From Bacillota bacterium (GTDB lineage Bacteria > Bacillota > Clostridia > Oscillospirales > Ruminococcaceae): 64,000 bases of DNA. The translations under genes were made by a program, and so were the position numbers. This document shows, piece by piece, positions 24,664 through 33,091 of this stretch. How positions within the stretch are numbered: the stretch's first letter is position 1; every line of letters starts with the position of its first letter. The DNA is taken from positions 124,001-188,000 of the forward strand of contig JAEYNX010000034.1 of the NCBI GenBank assembly GCA_023412215.1. The letters run 5' to 3'. Under the pieces are notes generated by a model. It was not told where the DNA came from and searched no databases. It was given only the letters and a program-made list of their open reading frames with translations.

Positions 24664-25476
24664 TTATAACTGACGGATTAAAAAGTTCATATAGCTCGCA
24701 AAATGTGAGAATACGATACCCGGCTCCTGAAGGTCCGGGCACCAGCGCTTCACCCACTCCAGCGACACAAAGCCGTCGTAGCCGTTATCCTGCAGTATCT
24801 TGAGCGTGTCAAAGATCGGGACGTCGCCGTATCCCATCATGCGGTATACAACCTTACCCTCCGACATCACCGAATCCTTCACATGGGTGTAACGCACCCA
24901 CTCCCCTATCTGGGCATAGGTCTCGGCCGGTGTCTCACCAAAGTAGCGGTAGGGGTGGTGAATATCCCACAGCACACCCTTGTTGGCGCTTTGAATACCC
25001 TCCAAAAACGCCTTCATCGCCTTGGAGGAAGCAAGGGGGCCGTTGGTTTCGATGAGCGGCGTAACCCCTCTGTCCTCGCCGTAAACGCACAGCTCCTCAT
25101 AGGCCAGGCGCGCGGTTTCAAAGTCCGCATCCTCGGTGGGGTGCGGCACGGGGGTAATCATCACGCGGATGTACCGGGTACCCAGCCGCTGCGCAAGGTT
25201 TGCATAACTTTTTGCCTCGGCGACGGCATCCTCAGCCTTCGCCTTGTTGCCCAGCACGACACCGGTAGCCAGCAGCGAAATCTGCATATTGGCCTTGTGG
25301 AACTTCTGGATGGTCGCGTCGATATTCTCGCTTACAAACGGCTTCGCCTGAGGCGCAAACATCTCACTGCCGATGCCGCGAATCTCTATGCCATGCAGCC
25401 CCAAATCCTTTGCCGTGGAGAATATCTCTTCAAACGGCCATCCGGGGCAGCCTAAGGTTGAAAAAGCCAGCTTCAT
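24664..25476 (-). CDS. Sugar phosphate isomerase/epimerase (xylose isomerase-like TIM barrel)
   Basis: A 270-residue AP-endonuclease-2/xylose-isomerase-like TIM barrel. Marks are the opening KLAFSTLGCPGW, the strand pairs GIEIRG and LLATGVVL, Glu and His ligands in LIETNG, DIHHPYRYF and YTHVKDS, and the closing FVSLEWVKRWCP. Metal-dependent isomerisation or epimerisation of a sugar or inositol intermediate is expected. It has its own ribosome site (AGAGAAGAGGG). No sugar transporter is nearby, so the pathway cannot be named. Confidence 0.75.
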   Translation of the reverse strand: MKLAFSTLGCPGWPFEEIFSTAKDLGLHGIEIRGIGSEMFAPQAKPFVSENIDATIQKFHKANMQISLLATGVVLGNKAKAEDAVAEAKSYANLAQRLGTRYIRVMITPVPHPTEDADFETARLAYEELCVYGEDRGVTPLIETNGPLASSKAMKAFLEGIQSANKGVLWDIHHPYRYFGETPAETYAQIGEWVRYTHVKDSVMSEGKVVYRMMGYGDVPIFDTLKILQDNGYDGFVSLEWVKRWCPDLQEPGIVFSHFASYMNFLIRQL

Positions 25477-25562
25477 AGGTTAAACCCTCTTCTCTGCGTT
25501 TCTTGAGGCAACCCGGCAATATTGCCCGGCCCCTCTTTTTTCAAATAGGGCTGTTATCTGTC

Positions 25563-27287
25563 TTAATGCTGTTGCTGCTCAAACCAATCTTTCCAGTATT
25601 CATCCGGAGACTTCCCGCCGTAGATATCGTCGTCTCCGCCGGTGGTGGTTCCGCCGTTCATGCTGCCTTGGCTTATAATGAGCATAATCTCGCCCGGTAC
25701 CCTCGTGACACGCACCACATACCCGGCGGGAACGCTTTCGTCAAACATTTGAACGATCTGATACTTGATCTTCAGGTCTGTAAGCGCCTTCTCGGCGTCG
25801 GCCTGCGCCATGCCGATAATGTCCTCCGGGATAGGCGCGGGGCCCTTACTCACCTTAACGGCCACGTTGACAAGCTCGCTTACCGGTGTATTGGAGAGCG
25901 GATTCTGATCGAAGATAACGCCCGCGGGATATTCCTCGTTGTACTCCTCGGTCTCGGTTACGACGTAATTCTTCCCATATTCTTCTTTATTCTTAACGGT
26001 ATCCAGATAGCTGCCTACAAAATCGGGCAGGATGTAAGGCTCGTTTTCATTAGTATCCTCACTGACTACCTCGACATTGCTGCCTGTCTGTGTATTGTCT
26101 TTGGCAAAAACCAGCAGACTTTTGTCGATCTCGCTGAGTATAACAAACATCAGCGTAAGCAGGATAGTGGTGGTAATCAGCATGGAACTGAACATATAGA
26201 CGAAGTTGCGCTTACGTGCCTTCCATTTGGAAACTGATTTCTTCTTGGCCGGTGACGGCTGCTGCTCCTGATACATGTTTTCACCTCGTTTATCGCTGTT
26301 CTGGGGGTTCTCTTCGTTTGCTGCCAAAGGCTGTGTGAGCAACACGGTAAATTCTCCGATGGTTTGGGGGCGCTCCTTTGGCTCAAGCGCCATCGCGCGC
26401 TCAAGGGCGTGGGAGACGTTCGCCGGCAAACCGGGTACAAGCTCGATGGCGGGTTTAAGCGTATCCTGCGCCAAACGCGCAGTCGCCTCGGGCACAACCG
26501 CCCCGGTGAGCATGGTGTAGACGACCGCCGCCGCCGAGTAAACGTCCGTCCACGTGCCCTGCCAGCCGGTAAGGCTGTAGAGCTCGGGCGGCGAATAGCC
26601 CGCAAACAGCTCGCCTGCAAGCTCGCACTTCGCGGTGCGCGCCGCGGGTATGGCAAACCCGGCCAGCCTCAGCCCGCCGTTTTCGCCCACAAAAATGGTG
26701 TCGGTACTGATGCCGCGATGGATAATCCCCGCTGCGTGCATAGCCTCCACCGCCGCGAGAACAGGCGCAAGCCTGCCGCTGATCACATCTGCCGAAAATG
26801 CGCCGCTGTGCTCTTTAAGAAACGAGGCCAGGGTAGTTTCGGCTACATACTCGTAAACCGCGTAAGCGGTATTGTTCCGTTCAAAGAAATCCACAATCGG
26901 GAGCAGCCCTGTGTATGTATACAGCTTTTGCAGCTGCCTGCACAGATCGCGAAAATCGGAGAGCAGCGCCTTGTATTGGGTTTCTTTGCCCTTGAGTGTT
27001 AATACGTTCTCGCCGCCGCGCTCACGCACGGCAAGCGAATCGGGCATGTATTCGCGAATAAACACCTTGCCGTTACGGCTAAAGTCGTATCCCAGATAGG
27101 TGGCGCCTTCGCCGTTACAGGAAATCAGCTTTCCGGCGACAAAGCGCTCGGATAAAGAGGTACCGGGCTTTAAATAGAGCGTATGATGAGGTGCCTTACT
27201 GTCAAAGCCGCAGCCTTCACATACATCTATGTCGCTTGGCTTTTCACACATGCAGCCCATGCACAGCGTCATGTCGGGGGAATTCAT
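25563..27287 (-). CDS. PASTA-domain transmembrane pseudokinase with N-terminal zinc ribbon
   Basis: A 574-residue protein in the shape of a PrkC/Stk sensor. Residues 9-26 hold CxxC...CxxC (zinc ribbon), about 45-310 a protein-kinase-like domain, 362-384 one membrane helix, and about 410-550 two PASTA-like extracellular repeats. Kinase residues are lost: the VAIK lysine is R78, HRD is HRG (190-192) with the catalytic-loop Asn as T197, and DFG reads GFA (210-212). It is probably a catalytically dead receptor for muropeptides or a scaffold. ATG 27287 has AGGTGA 8 bases upstream. Confidence 0.8.
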   Translation of the reverse strand: MNSPDMTLCMGCMCEKPSDIDVCEGCGFDSKAPHHTLYLKPGTSLSERFVAGKLISCNGEGATYLGYDFSRNGKVFIREYMPDSLAVRERGGENVLTLKGKETQYKALLSDFRDLCRQLQKLYTYTGLLPIVDFFERNNTAYAVYEYVAETTLASFLKEHSGAFSADVISGRLAPVLAAVEAMHAAGIIHRGISTDTIFVGENGGLRLAGFAIPAARTAKCELAGELFAGYSPPELYSLTGWQGTWTDVYSAAAVVYTMLTGAVVPEATARLAQDTLKPAIELVPGLPANVSHALERAMALEPKERPQTIGEFTVLLTQPLAANEENPQNSDKRGENMYQEQQPSPAKKKSVSKWKARKRNFVYMFSSMLITTTILLTLMFVILSEIDKSLLVFAKDNTQTGSNVEVVSEDTNENEPYILPDFVGSYLDTVKNKEEYGKNYVVTETEEYNEEYPAGVIFDQNPLSNTPVSELVNVAVKVSKGPAPIPEDIIGMAQADAEKALTDLKIKYQIVQMFDESVPAGYVVRVTRVPGEIMLIISQGSMNGGTTTGGDDDIYGGKSPDEYWKDWFEQQQH

Positions 27288-27483
27288 GCAAAACTTCACC
27301 TGCCTGCCGCCAAAAACTGTTGCTGCTCCATGATGTAATACTAAAACCCCGCAACCTGTTTTTTAACAGTTCTCTCAATGAATATACTTCATTATAGCCT
27401 ATTCTGAAAAAAATTTCTACTGTCCCGCGGAATTTTTGGCATTGGGCGGCTAGGTAAAGTTTGGGGCAGCTTTCGACCCAATT

Positions 27484-29151
27484 TTATGCTGTTTCAATAT
27501 TGGCGGCGTCCTGTAAGCCGAGGTGCTCTACCGCCCACTCGCGCATCTTGAACTTCTGTATCTTGCCGCTTGCCGTCATGGGGAAGGAATCCATAAACGC
27601 CACATAGCTGGGCACCTTATGGCGCGCCATCGAGGCGGATACGCAGGCCTTAACCTCTTCCTCGGTAAAGGTAACACCCTCGCGCAGGATAATGCAGGCC
27701 ATCACCACTTCACCGTACTTTTGGGAGGGCACGCCGATTACCTGTACATCCTTTACCGCCGGATGGGTGTATAAGAACTCCTCAATCTCCTTGGGGTAGA
27801 TGTTCTCGCCGCCGCGGATGATCATATCCTTTAAGCGCCCGGTAATCTTGTAGTAACCGTGCTCATCCACCTGTGCGAGGTCGCCGGTGTGCAGCCAGCC
27901 GTCTTGATCGATGGCGGCGGCGGTGGCCTCCTCCATCTTGTAGTAGCCCTTCATGATATTGTAGCCGCGCGCGCAGAACTCGCCGGGCTGGTGCGGGCCA
28001 AGGGTCTCGCCCGTCTCGGGGTCTACAATCTTGGCCTCCACAAAGGGCAGCACCCTGCCTACCGTCGCAACACGCACCTCGATGCTGTCGTCGGTAGTGG
28101 TTTGGGTGCAAACGGGCGAGGCCTCCGTCTGGCCGTAGGCGATGGTGATTTCGGTCATATTCATCTCGTCCACCACCTGCTGCATCACCTTGATGGGGCA
28201 GGGCGACCCTGCCATAATGCCGGTGCGCAGGTGTGAAAACTTAAACTGCTTAAAGTCGGGGTGCTCAAGCATGGCAATAAACATGGTGGGCACGCCGTGC
28301 ACCGCCGTGCACTCCTCGTTCTGAATCGCGGACATAACGGGAATGGGGCTGAAATGATCCACCGGCACCATCGCGGTGGCGTGCGTGATGCAGGCCATGA
28401 TGCCGAGCACCAGCCCGAAGCAGTGGAAGAACGGCACCGGGATGCATAGCTTGTCATCCTTGGTAAACTTCATGCAGTCGCCGATGCTCTTGCCGTCGTT
28501 AATGATGTTGTAATGGGTGAGCATGACCCCCTTGGGGAAGCCTGTGGTACCCGAGGTGTACTGCATGTTTACCACGTCGTGAAAATCGATGGTACACACA
28601 ATATCCTGAAACGCCTCTTCACTGACGCCGGCACTTCGGGTGTAGAGCTCCTTAAAATTATACATGCCCGCCGGGGTATCCTCCCCCGCGTAAACAATCG
28701 ACTTTAAATAGGGCAGCATCGGGTGGGCAAGCGCGCCGGGCTCGGAGCTCTTAAGCTCGGGGCAAAGCTCATTTACAATATCCACATAGCTGGTGCCCTT
28801 GATGCCGTGCGTCATCACAAGGCATTTGCTGTCGGACTGCCGGAGCAGGTATTCGAGCTCAAACACCTTGTAGTTGGTGTTTACGGTCACGAGTACCGCG
28901 CCGATCTTGGCGGTGGCAAACAGGGTGAGCATCCATTCGGGGGTGTTGGTAGCCCAGATGGCTACATGGTCGCCCTTGCCGATGCCGATGGCCATAAAGC
29001 CCTTCGCGAGCCGCTCCGCCTCTTCGTCCAGCTGCTTCCACGTTCTTTGAAAATCTCTGTCGGTGTATTTGACGGCAAGGCGGTCGGGGTAGTTCTTACC
29101 AAGGTCCTTTAACAGGTTACCTAAGGTGATTTCAATTAACTGATGCATCAT
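27484..29151 (-). CDS. AMP-forming acyl-CoA synthetase
   Basis: A 555-residue member of the ANL superfamily. The phosphate-binding motif YTSGTTGFPKG is near residue 200, the A5 motif YGQTEASP near 340, the hinge TGDLAQVDEHGYYKITGRLKDMIIRGGENIYP near 425, and the catalytic Lys lies in ASGKIQKFKMRE near 530. It activates a fatty or branched-chain acid to its CoA thioester via an acyl-adenylate. Length and motifs match medium/long-chain acyl-CoA ligases; the substrate is not resolvable. It is preceded by a T-box leader and a hairpin covering its ribosome site. Confidence 0.88.
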   Translation of the reverse strand: MMHQLIEITLGNLLKDLGKNYPDRLAVKYTDRDFQRTWKQLDEEAERLAKGFMAIGIGKGDHVAIWATNTPEWMLTLFATAKIGAVLVTVNTNYKVFELEYLLRQSDSKCLVMTHGIKGTSYVDIVNELCPELKSSEPGALAHPMLPYLKSIVYAGEDTPAGMYNFKELYTRSAGVSEEAFQDIVCTIDFHDVVNMQYTSGTTGFPKGVMLTHYNIINDGKSIGDCMKFTKDDKLCIPVPFFHCFGLVLGIMACITHATAMVPVDHFSPIPVMSAIQNEECTAVHGVPTMFIAMLEHPDFKQFKFSHLRTGIMAGSPCPIKVMQQVVDEMNMTEITIAYGQTEASPVCTQTTTDDSIEVRVATVGRVLPFVEAKIVDPETGETLGPHQPGEFCARGYNIMKGYYKMEEATAAAIDQDGWLHTGDLAQVDEHGYYKITGRLKDMIIRGGENIYPKEIEEFLYTHPAVKDVQVIGVPSQKYGEVVMACIILREGVTFTEEEVKACVSASMARHKVPSYVAFMDSFPMTASGKIQKFKMREWAVEHLGLQDAANIETA

Positions 29152-29156
29152 AATTC

Positions 29157-29197
29157 ATGCCCTTTCTGTGTGGCTTTATGCCGCACAGAAAGGGCAT
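29157..29197 (-). promoter_or_regulatory. Hairpin sequestering the ribosome site of the acyl-CoA ligase
   Basis: ATGCCCTTTCTGTG pairs perfectly with CACAGAAAGGGCAT (14 bp) around a 13-base loop. The right arm ends 5 bases before the start codon and contains the AAAGGG Shine-Dalgarno, so translation should be low unless the hairpin opens. Confidence 0.65.
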
Positions 29198-29369
29198 AAA
29201 ACCGAATCGGAAAAGCGACGGTGCCGCCATCGGCGGCAGGAGGGCTTAAGCCCGACAGGCGGTTTTCCCAAGGCTGAAAGAGTATCTTTCAGCCTAGTCC
29301 TCCTTAATTCTTTGCAGTTACCACTTGCCTACAAACTGAGTATGTGAAAAGAAGCGGTGCCGCAGCAAC

Positions 29370-29684
29370 AAAAAAATGCCTTCGCCTCTCACACAGACGC
29401 AAAGCGTCTGCATGGAGACGAAAGCATAATACTTCCGTGGTACCACTCCGGTTGATGTGCAAAGCACACCCGCTTATAACGTGTCGTAGAAAATTCCAAA
29501 AACACGCCTTCCTGTTAACGGTGGAAATCCGTTCACACCTACTTGCCTTTCGGCGTTCAGTTGACCGCTCAAGGGCGAGTTCATTCACAAAGCAGGTACC
29601 GCATCACAGCAACTGCGGCTCTCTGAAACATGCTTCTGTCAACTACTGCTCCCCGTCATAGCGTTAGGCAATATGTATAATAAT
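29370..29684 (-). ncRNA. T-box leader (tRNA-sensing riboswitch), probable leucine specificity
   Basis: A minus-strand leader of about 315 nt. The T-box core is GGAGTGGTACCACGG (29449-29435). A terminator follows: outer arms 29425-29415 and 29390-29378, an inner CAGACGC/GCGTCTG hairpin, and seven T (29376-29370). Stem I features are visible upstream: an AGTA/GAA loop-E pair, an AGAGAG segment and a GTTG apical motif. Folding by eye places CTC (29579-29577) at the specifier position, which would read leucine. The only gene downstream is the acyl-CoA ligase, 218 bases further. Confidence 0.85.
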
Positions 29685-29690
29685 AAATTA

Positions 29691-29719
29691 AAGATAGCAG
29701 ATGCAAGGAGAATTGTCAA
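29691..29719 (-). promoter_or_regulatory. Promoter of the T-box leader
   Basis: Minus strand TTGACA (29719-29714), 17-base spacer, TATCTT (29696-29691). Confidence 0.65.
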
Positions 29720-29740
29720 TCGTTTTTTGTTTTGGCCATT

Positions 29741-29989
29741 TCAATCTTTATCCTTTTCACTCTTTCCTTTCGCTTCATCATCGCTTGCCTTTGGGGAGTC
29801 TTTATCATCCGAGGCAGAGGTGCAAGCGGAGCGCTGTGCGGCGATAATGCCCAGGTTATCGCCGATAGCACTAAAAAAGCTGCTTAAGATGTTGATGTCG
29901 TCCAGATCAAACTCCTTGGATAACGCTATGGCAATCGTCGAGGCTATAAAGACAAGCCGTTCGCCCGAAATGCACTTAAACTGGGACAT
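29741..29989 (-). CDS. Small conserved protein, DUF6774-like
   Basis: An 82-residue protein. The first 55 residues are helical (FKCISGERLVFIASTIAIAL, then LDDINILSSFFSAIGDNLGIIAAQRS); the last 25 are a charged Asp/Lys/Ser tail. The core layout resembles the small DUF6774 family of Clostridia, of unknown role. ATG 29989 has GAGGTGG 7 bases upstream. It is alone between SRP RNA (divergent) and the T-box leader. Confidence 0.6.
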   Translation of the reverse strand: MSQFKCISGERLVFIASTIAIALSKEFDLDDINILSSFFSAIGDNLGIIAAQRSACTSASDDKDSPKASDDEAKGKSEKDKD

Positions 29990-30131
29990 AGGCGCACCAC
30001 CTCAAGCCATTATTAGGAGTAGTCAAAATCAAAGTATTCAAACCGGAACAAATTAAGAACATGCTGCTTATGCGTACAGTTTGCAGGCGGCAGCCAAAGA
30101 TTGTGGCAGCGACGGTTCATAATTATTTCAC

Positions 30132-30160
30132 TTGTAATTAAGGGGCTTTTATATTATAAT
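30132..30160 (+). promoter_or_regulatory. Promoter of the SRP RNA gene
   Basis: TTGTAA (30132-30137), 17-base spacer, TATAAT (30155-30160); start expected near 30167. Confidence 0.7.
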
Positions 30161-30166
30161 ATGTAA

Positions 30167-30345
30167 GCAAGTTGCACAGCAGTATAAAGCAGGACATGGA
30201 CATACGTTCTGACATACGGGTGTGCGGGTCCTGTGCGACAAAGCGCCGTGAACCATGTCAGGCGGGGAACCGAGCAGCATTAAGCGGATGTCTTTGTGTG
30301 CCGCAGGGTTGCCTGCATATCCGTATGTGAGAGCGTACGTCCTTT
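30167..30345 (+). ncRNA. ffs: Signal recognition particle RNA
   Basis: The SRP S-domain is unmistakable: GTCAGGCGGGGAACCGAGCA then GCATTAAGC, the conserved Ffh-binding internal loops and tetraloop region. Arms pair over a long distance, with GGACATACG (from 30198) against the GTACGTCC that ends at 30342, including CATACGG/CCGTATG. Seven T follow (30343-30349). The length of about 180 nt is intermediate between the E. coli and Bacillus forms; the 5' part from 30167 to 30197 may be a reduced Alu domain. It lies directly before dnaX, as in many Firmicutes. Confidence 0.85.
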
Positions 30346-30435
30346 TTTTGTCTGGGGCTTGTTTCAAAAAACAAACAACGCCCGATCGTGGTATACGTTG
30401 TGTTTTGCACAGCGCAGAGAGGGATGTTTTGTAAG

Positions 30436-32013
30436 ATGTATAAAGCGCTTTACAGGACATGGCGGCCCAAAACCTTTGAAGATGTTGTGGGGCAGGAGCA
30501 TATTACCGCCACCTTAAAAAATGAAGTTTTGCAAGGCAGGGTGGCGCATTCGTATCTGTTCACCGGCTCACGGGGAACGGGTAAAACGACCTGCTCAAAG
30601 ATCCTTGCAAAAGCGGTGAACTGCCTGCATCCCGTGGACGGCGACCCCTGCGGGGAGTGCGAGCTCTGCCTCGGCATCGAGGACGGCTCGGTAACCGATG
30701 TGGTGGAGATAGACGCCGCCAGCAACAACGGCATCGACGATGTGCGCGCCCTGCGCGAGGAGGCCATTTTTACGCCCGTAAGCGCGAAATACCGCGTTTA
30801 TATCATCGACGAAACCCACATGCTTTCCATCGCGGCGTTTAACGCGCTGTTAAAGATTATGGAGGAACCGCCCGAACACGTACTGTTCATCTTAGCGACC
30901 ACCGAGGTGCACAAGGTACCCGCGACGATTCTTTCGCGGTGCCAGCGGTTTGATTTTAAGCGCATCGACGCGGGCATTATCAAAGGCCGCCTGCTCGCCA
31001 TCGCACAGGGCGAACAGATTGTTCTGAACGAAGACGCCGCGGAGCTGATCGCGCGCCTTGCCGACGGCGGTATGCGCGACGCGATCTCGCTGCTCGACCA
31101 ATGCGCCACCGCTGCCGAGGTGATTGATGTCACCACGGTGAGCCGCCTCGCGGCGCTTGCCGATACACAGTATCTGTACGAACTTGCCGAGGTCATTCTC
31201 GCAAAGGACGGCGCGAAGGCGCTGGAGCTGATTGAACGGCTGAACACCGAATCGGTGGATTTTGCCCGGCTTTTGGGTGAGATGATTACCCTCTTTAGAA
31301 ACCTGATGGTGGCAAAGGGGGCGAAGAGCCCCGAGAACCTGATTATCTGCACGCCGGACGAGCTTGACCGCATCAAGGATATCGCAAAGCGCTGCCCGAT
31401 GGAGCTTATCCTGCACGCGCTCACGGTGCTGGGCGACGCGCTGGATAGTATGGGCAAAACCCACTCCAAGCGCCTTGCCGCCGAGATGTGCCTGATGCGC
31501 CTGACCAACCCCGAACTGGACACCGGCTATGACGCGCTGCTTAGGCGCCTTTCCGAGCTGGAAGCGCGCGTTTCTTCCGGCATTGTACCGCAGCAGATTC
31601 CCGAAACGGTACACAAGGCCGCGAAAGCCCCTGCAAAACAGCAGGAAACAGAGCCCTTCCCCTCCCCCGTCGCGCCGCATGAGGTGCTGGAGGTGGAGGA
31701 AAAGCTTAAATGCTGGAACGACGTGCTGGAGCATCTTTCGCTGGTAAACCCCGCATTGCACGGCACGCTGGTCAACTCGGTGGCCTACGTTAAGGGTGAT
31801 CTGCTGCTCATCGACGCGTCCGACACCATGTTTGCTGAGATGATGCGCAAGAATGAGTACGCCAAGAACAGCCTGCGCGACGCGGTCTCGCTGAAGACCG
31901 GCAAGATATACCGGCTTGGCCCCGTGAAGAAGAACGCTGAGGTAAAGGAAACAGGCGCCCTGCTTGCGCAGCTGGAACAAGCCGCAAAGCAGGCCGGCAT
32001 TGAGATCAACTGA
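30436..32013 (+). CDS. dnaX: DNA polymerase III subunit gamma/tau
   Basis: Clamp-loader ATPase, 525 residues. The sequence opens MYKALYRTWRPKTFEDVVGQ, with Walker A GSRGTGKTT near 45, a zinc module CLHPVDGDPCGECELC near 64-79, DEx-type Walker B IIDETHML and the sensor LATTEVHKVPATILSRCQRF. Domain III and a tau-like tail follow. ATG 30436 is used because homologues start there; ATG 30424 is four codons earlier. It is first of dnaX-ybaB-recR, a standard Firmicute replication and repair cluster. Confidence 0.95.
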   Translation: MYKALYRTWRPKTFEDVVGQEHITATLKNEVLQGRVAHSYLFTGSRGTGKTTCSKILAKAVNCLHPVDGDPCGECELCLGIEDGSVTDVVEIDAASNNGIDDVRALREEAIFTPVSAKYRVYIIDETHMLSIAAFNALLKIMEEPPEHVLFILATTEVHKVPATILSRCQRFDFKRIDAGIIKGRLLAIAQGEQIVLNEDAAELIARLADGGMRDAISLLDQCATAAEVIDVTTVSRLAALADTQYLYELAEVILAKDGAKALELIERLNTESVDFARLLGEMITLFRNLMVAKGAKSPENLIICTPDELDRIKDIAKRCPMELILHALTVLGDALDSMGKTHSKRLAAEMCLMRLTNPELDTGYDALLRRLSELEARVSSGIVPQQIPETVHKAAKAPAKQQETEPFPSPVAPHEVLEVEEKLKCWNDVLEHLSLVNPALHGTLVNSVAYVKGDLLLIDASDTMFAEMMRKNEYAKNSLRDAVSLKTGKIYRLGPVKKNAEVKETGALLAQLEQAAKQAGIEIN

Positions 32014-32071
32014 TTGGTTTTCTATTATCATTAAATATAAAATGCTATGTACCAATATAGGAGGACAACCG

Positions 32072-32419
32072 ATGAAATCGAGATTACCACAGGGCATGGG
32101 CGGCGGCGCTCAGAACATGAGCGGCATGATCAAACAGGCACAAAAGATGCAGGATGAAATGGCGAAGGCCAACGAGCAGATCGAACAGATGGAGTTTTCC
32201 TCCACGGTGGGCGGCGGCGCCATTGAGATTGTGATGTCCGGCAAAAAAGAGGTAAAATCCCTCACCATCAAGCCGGAGGTGGTAGACCCTGAGGATATCG
32301 AGATGCTGCAGGACCTGCTGATTGCCGCATACAACGAGGTGATCAAGAAGGTGGAGGATACCTCCTCTGAAACAATGAGCAAGATTACCGGCGGGCTGAG
32401 TATTCCCGGTTTACTGTAA
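32072..32419 (+). CDS. YbaB/EbfC nucleoid-associated protein
   Basis: A 115-residue DNA-binding protein. The N-terminal 18 residues are Gly/Met-rich; the core (MIKQAQKMQDEMAKANEQIEQMEF, VGGGAIEIVMSGKKEVKSLTIKPEVVDPEDIEMLQDLLIAAYNEV) is the YbaB fold that forms tweezer-like dimers. ATG 32072 has AGGAGG upstream; the open frame extends 36 codons higher but overlaps dnaX. It lies between dnaX and recR, its classical position. Confidence 0.92.
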   Translation: MKSRLPQGMGGGAQNMSGMIKQAQKMQDEMAKANEQIEQMEFSSTVGGGAIEIVMSGKKEVKSLTIKPEVVDPEDIEMLQDLLIAAYNEVIKKVEDTSSETMSKITGGLSIPGLL

Positions 32420-32427
32420 CAAACCCT

Positions 32428-33033
32428 ATGGCCAAGGGAATATTGCCGCAGCCGCTGGTTCGGCTGATTGAGCAGTTTGAGCGGCTGCCGGGCATTGGAC
32501 GAAAAAGCGCTCAGAAGCTCGCGTTTTATGTACTGAACCTGTCGGCGGAGCAGGCGCAGGCGTTTGCCGCCGCCATTACCGACGCGCAGGCGAAGATACA
32601 CAACTGCAGCATCTGCCAAAACCTGACCGACGGAGAGGTTTGTGCGGTATGCGGTGATGACACGCGCGATAAAGCCACCATCTGTGTGGTGGAGGATACC
32701 CGCTATGTAGTTGCCATCGAGCGCACCAAGGAGTATAATGGCCTATACCATGTACTGCATGGGCTGATCTCGCCGATGGACGGCATCGGCCCCGACGAGA
32801 TCTACTTAAAAGAGCTGTTAGAGCGCGTGAAGGCGGGCGGCGTGAAGGAGATTATCGTCGCCACCAACGCCAATGTTGAGGGTGAGGCCACCGCCATGTA
32901 CATCTCACGGCTGTTAAAGCCGCTGGGGGTAAAGGTATCGCGGCTTGCCTACGGCATCCCGGTGGGCGGAGATTTGGAGTATGCCGACGAGGTGACACTC
33001 TACCGCGCCATCGAGGGCCGGAACGAGCTTTAA
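32428..33033 (+). CDS. recR: Recombination mediator RecR
   Basis: A 201-residue RecFOR-pathway protein. The helix-hairpin-helix is near residues 10-30 (RLPGIGRKSAQKLAF), the Cys4 zinc finger at 57-72 (CSICQNLTDGEVCAVC) and the Toprim domain at about 80-175 (ICVVEDTRYVVAIE), with a C-terminal RLAYGIPVGGDLEYADEVTL. It starts 8 bases after ybaB with no strong ribosome site, so translational coupling is likely. Confidence 0.95.
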   Translation: MAKGILPQPLVRLIEQFERLPGIGRKSAQKLAFYVLNLSAEQAQAFAAAITDAQAKIHNCSICQNLTDGEVCAVCGDDTRDKATICVVEDTRYVVAIERTKEYNGLYHVLHGLISPMDGIGPDEIYLKELLERVKAGGVKEIIVATNANVEGEATAMYISRLLKPLGVKVSRLAYGIPVGGDLEYADEVTLYRAIEGRNEL

Positions 33034-33091
33034 GCTCAGTTTTCATGGTCTCTTAATTAGACTTTTGTAATGTGAAGGGAGGTGCCCGTGG

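Noticed and set aside
29304..29588. 94-codon minus-strand frame inside the T-box leader
   Set aside because: It is explained entirely by the T-box RNA and terminator; no ribosome site.
30149..30460. 103-codon minus-strand frame opposite the SRP RNA
   Set aside because: It overlaps the structured SRP RNA and the dnaX start; no ribosome site.
30892..32097. 401-codon minus-strand open frame opposite dnaX
   Set aside because: It is an antisense shadow of dnaX in a GC-biased third-position pattern; no family motifs and no ribosome site.
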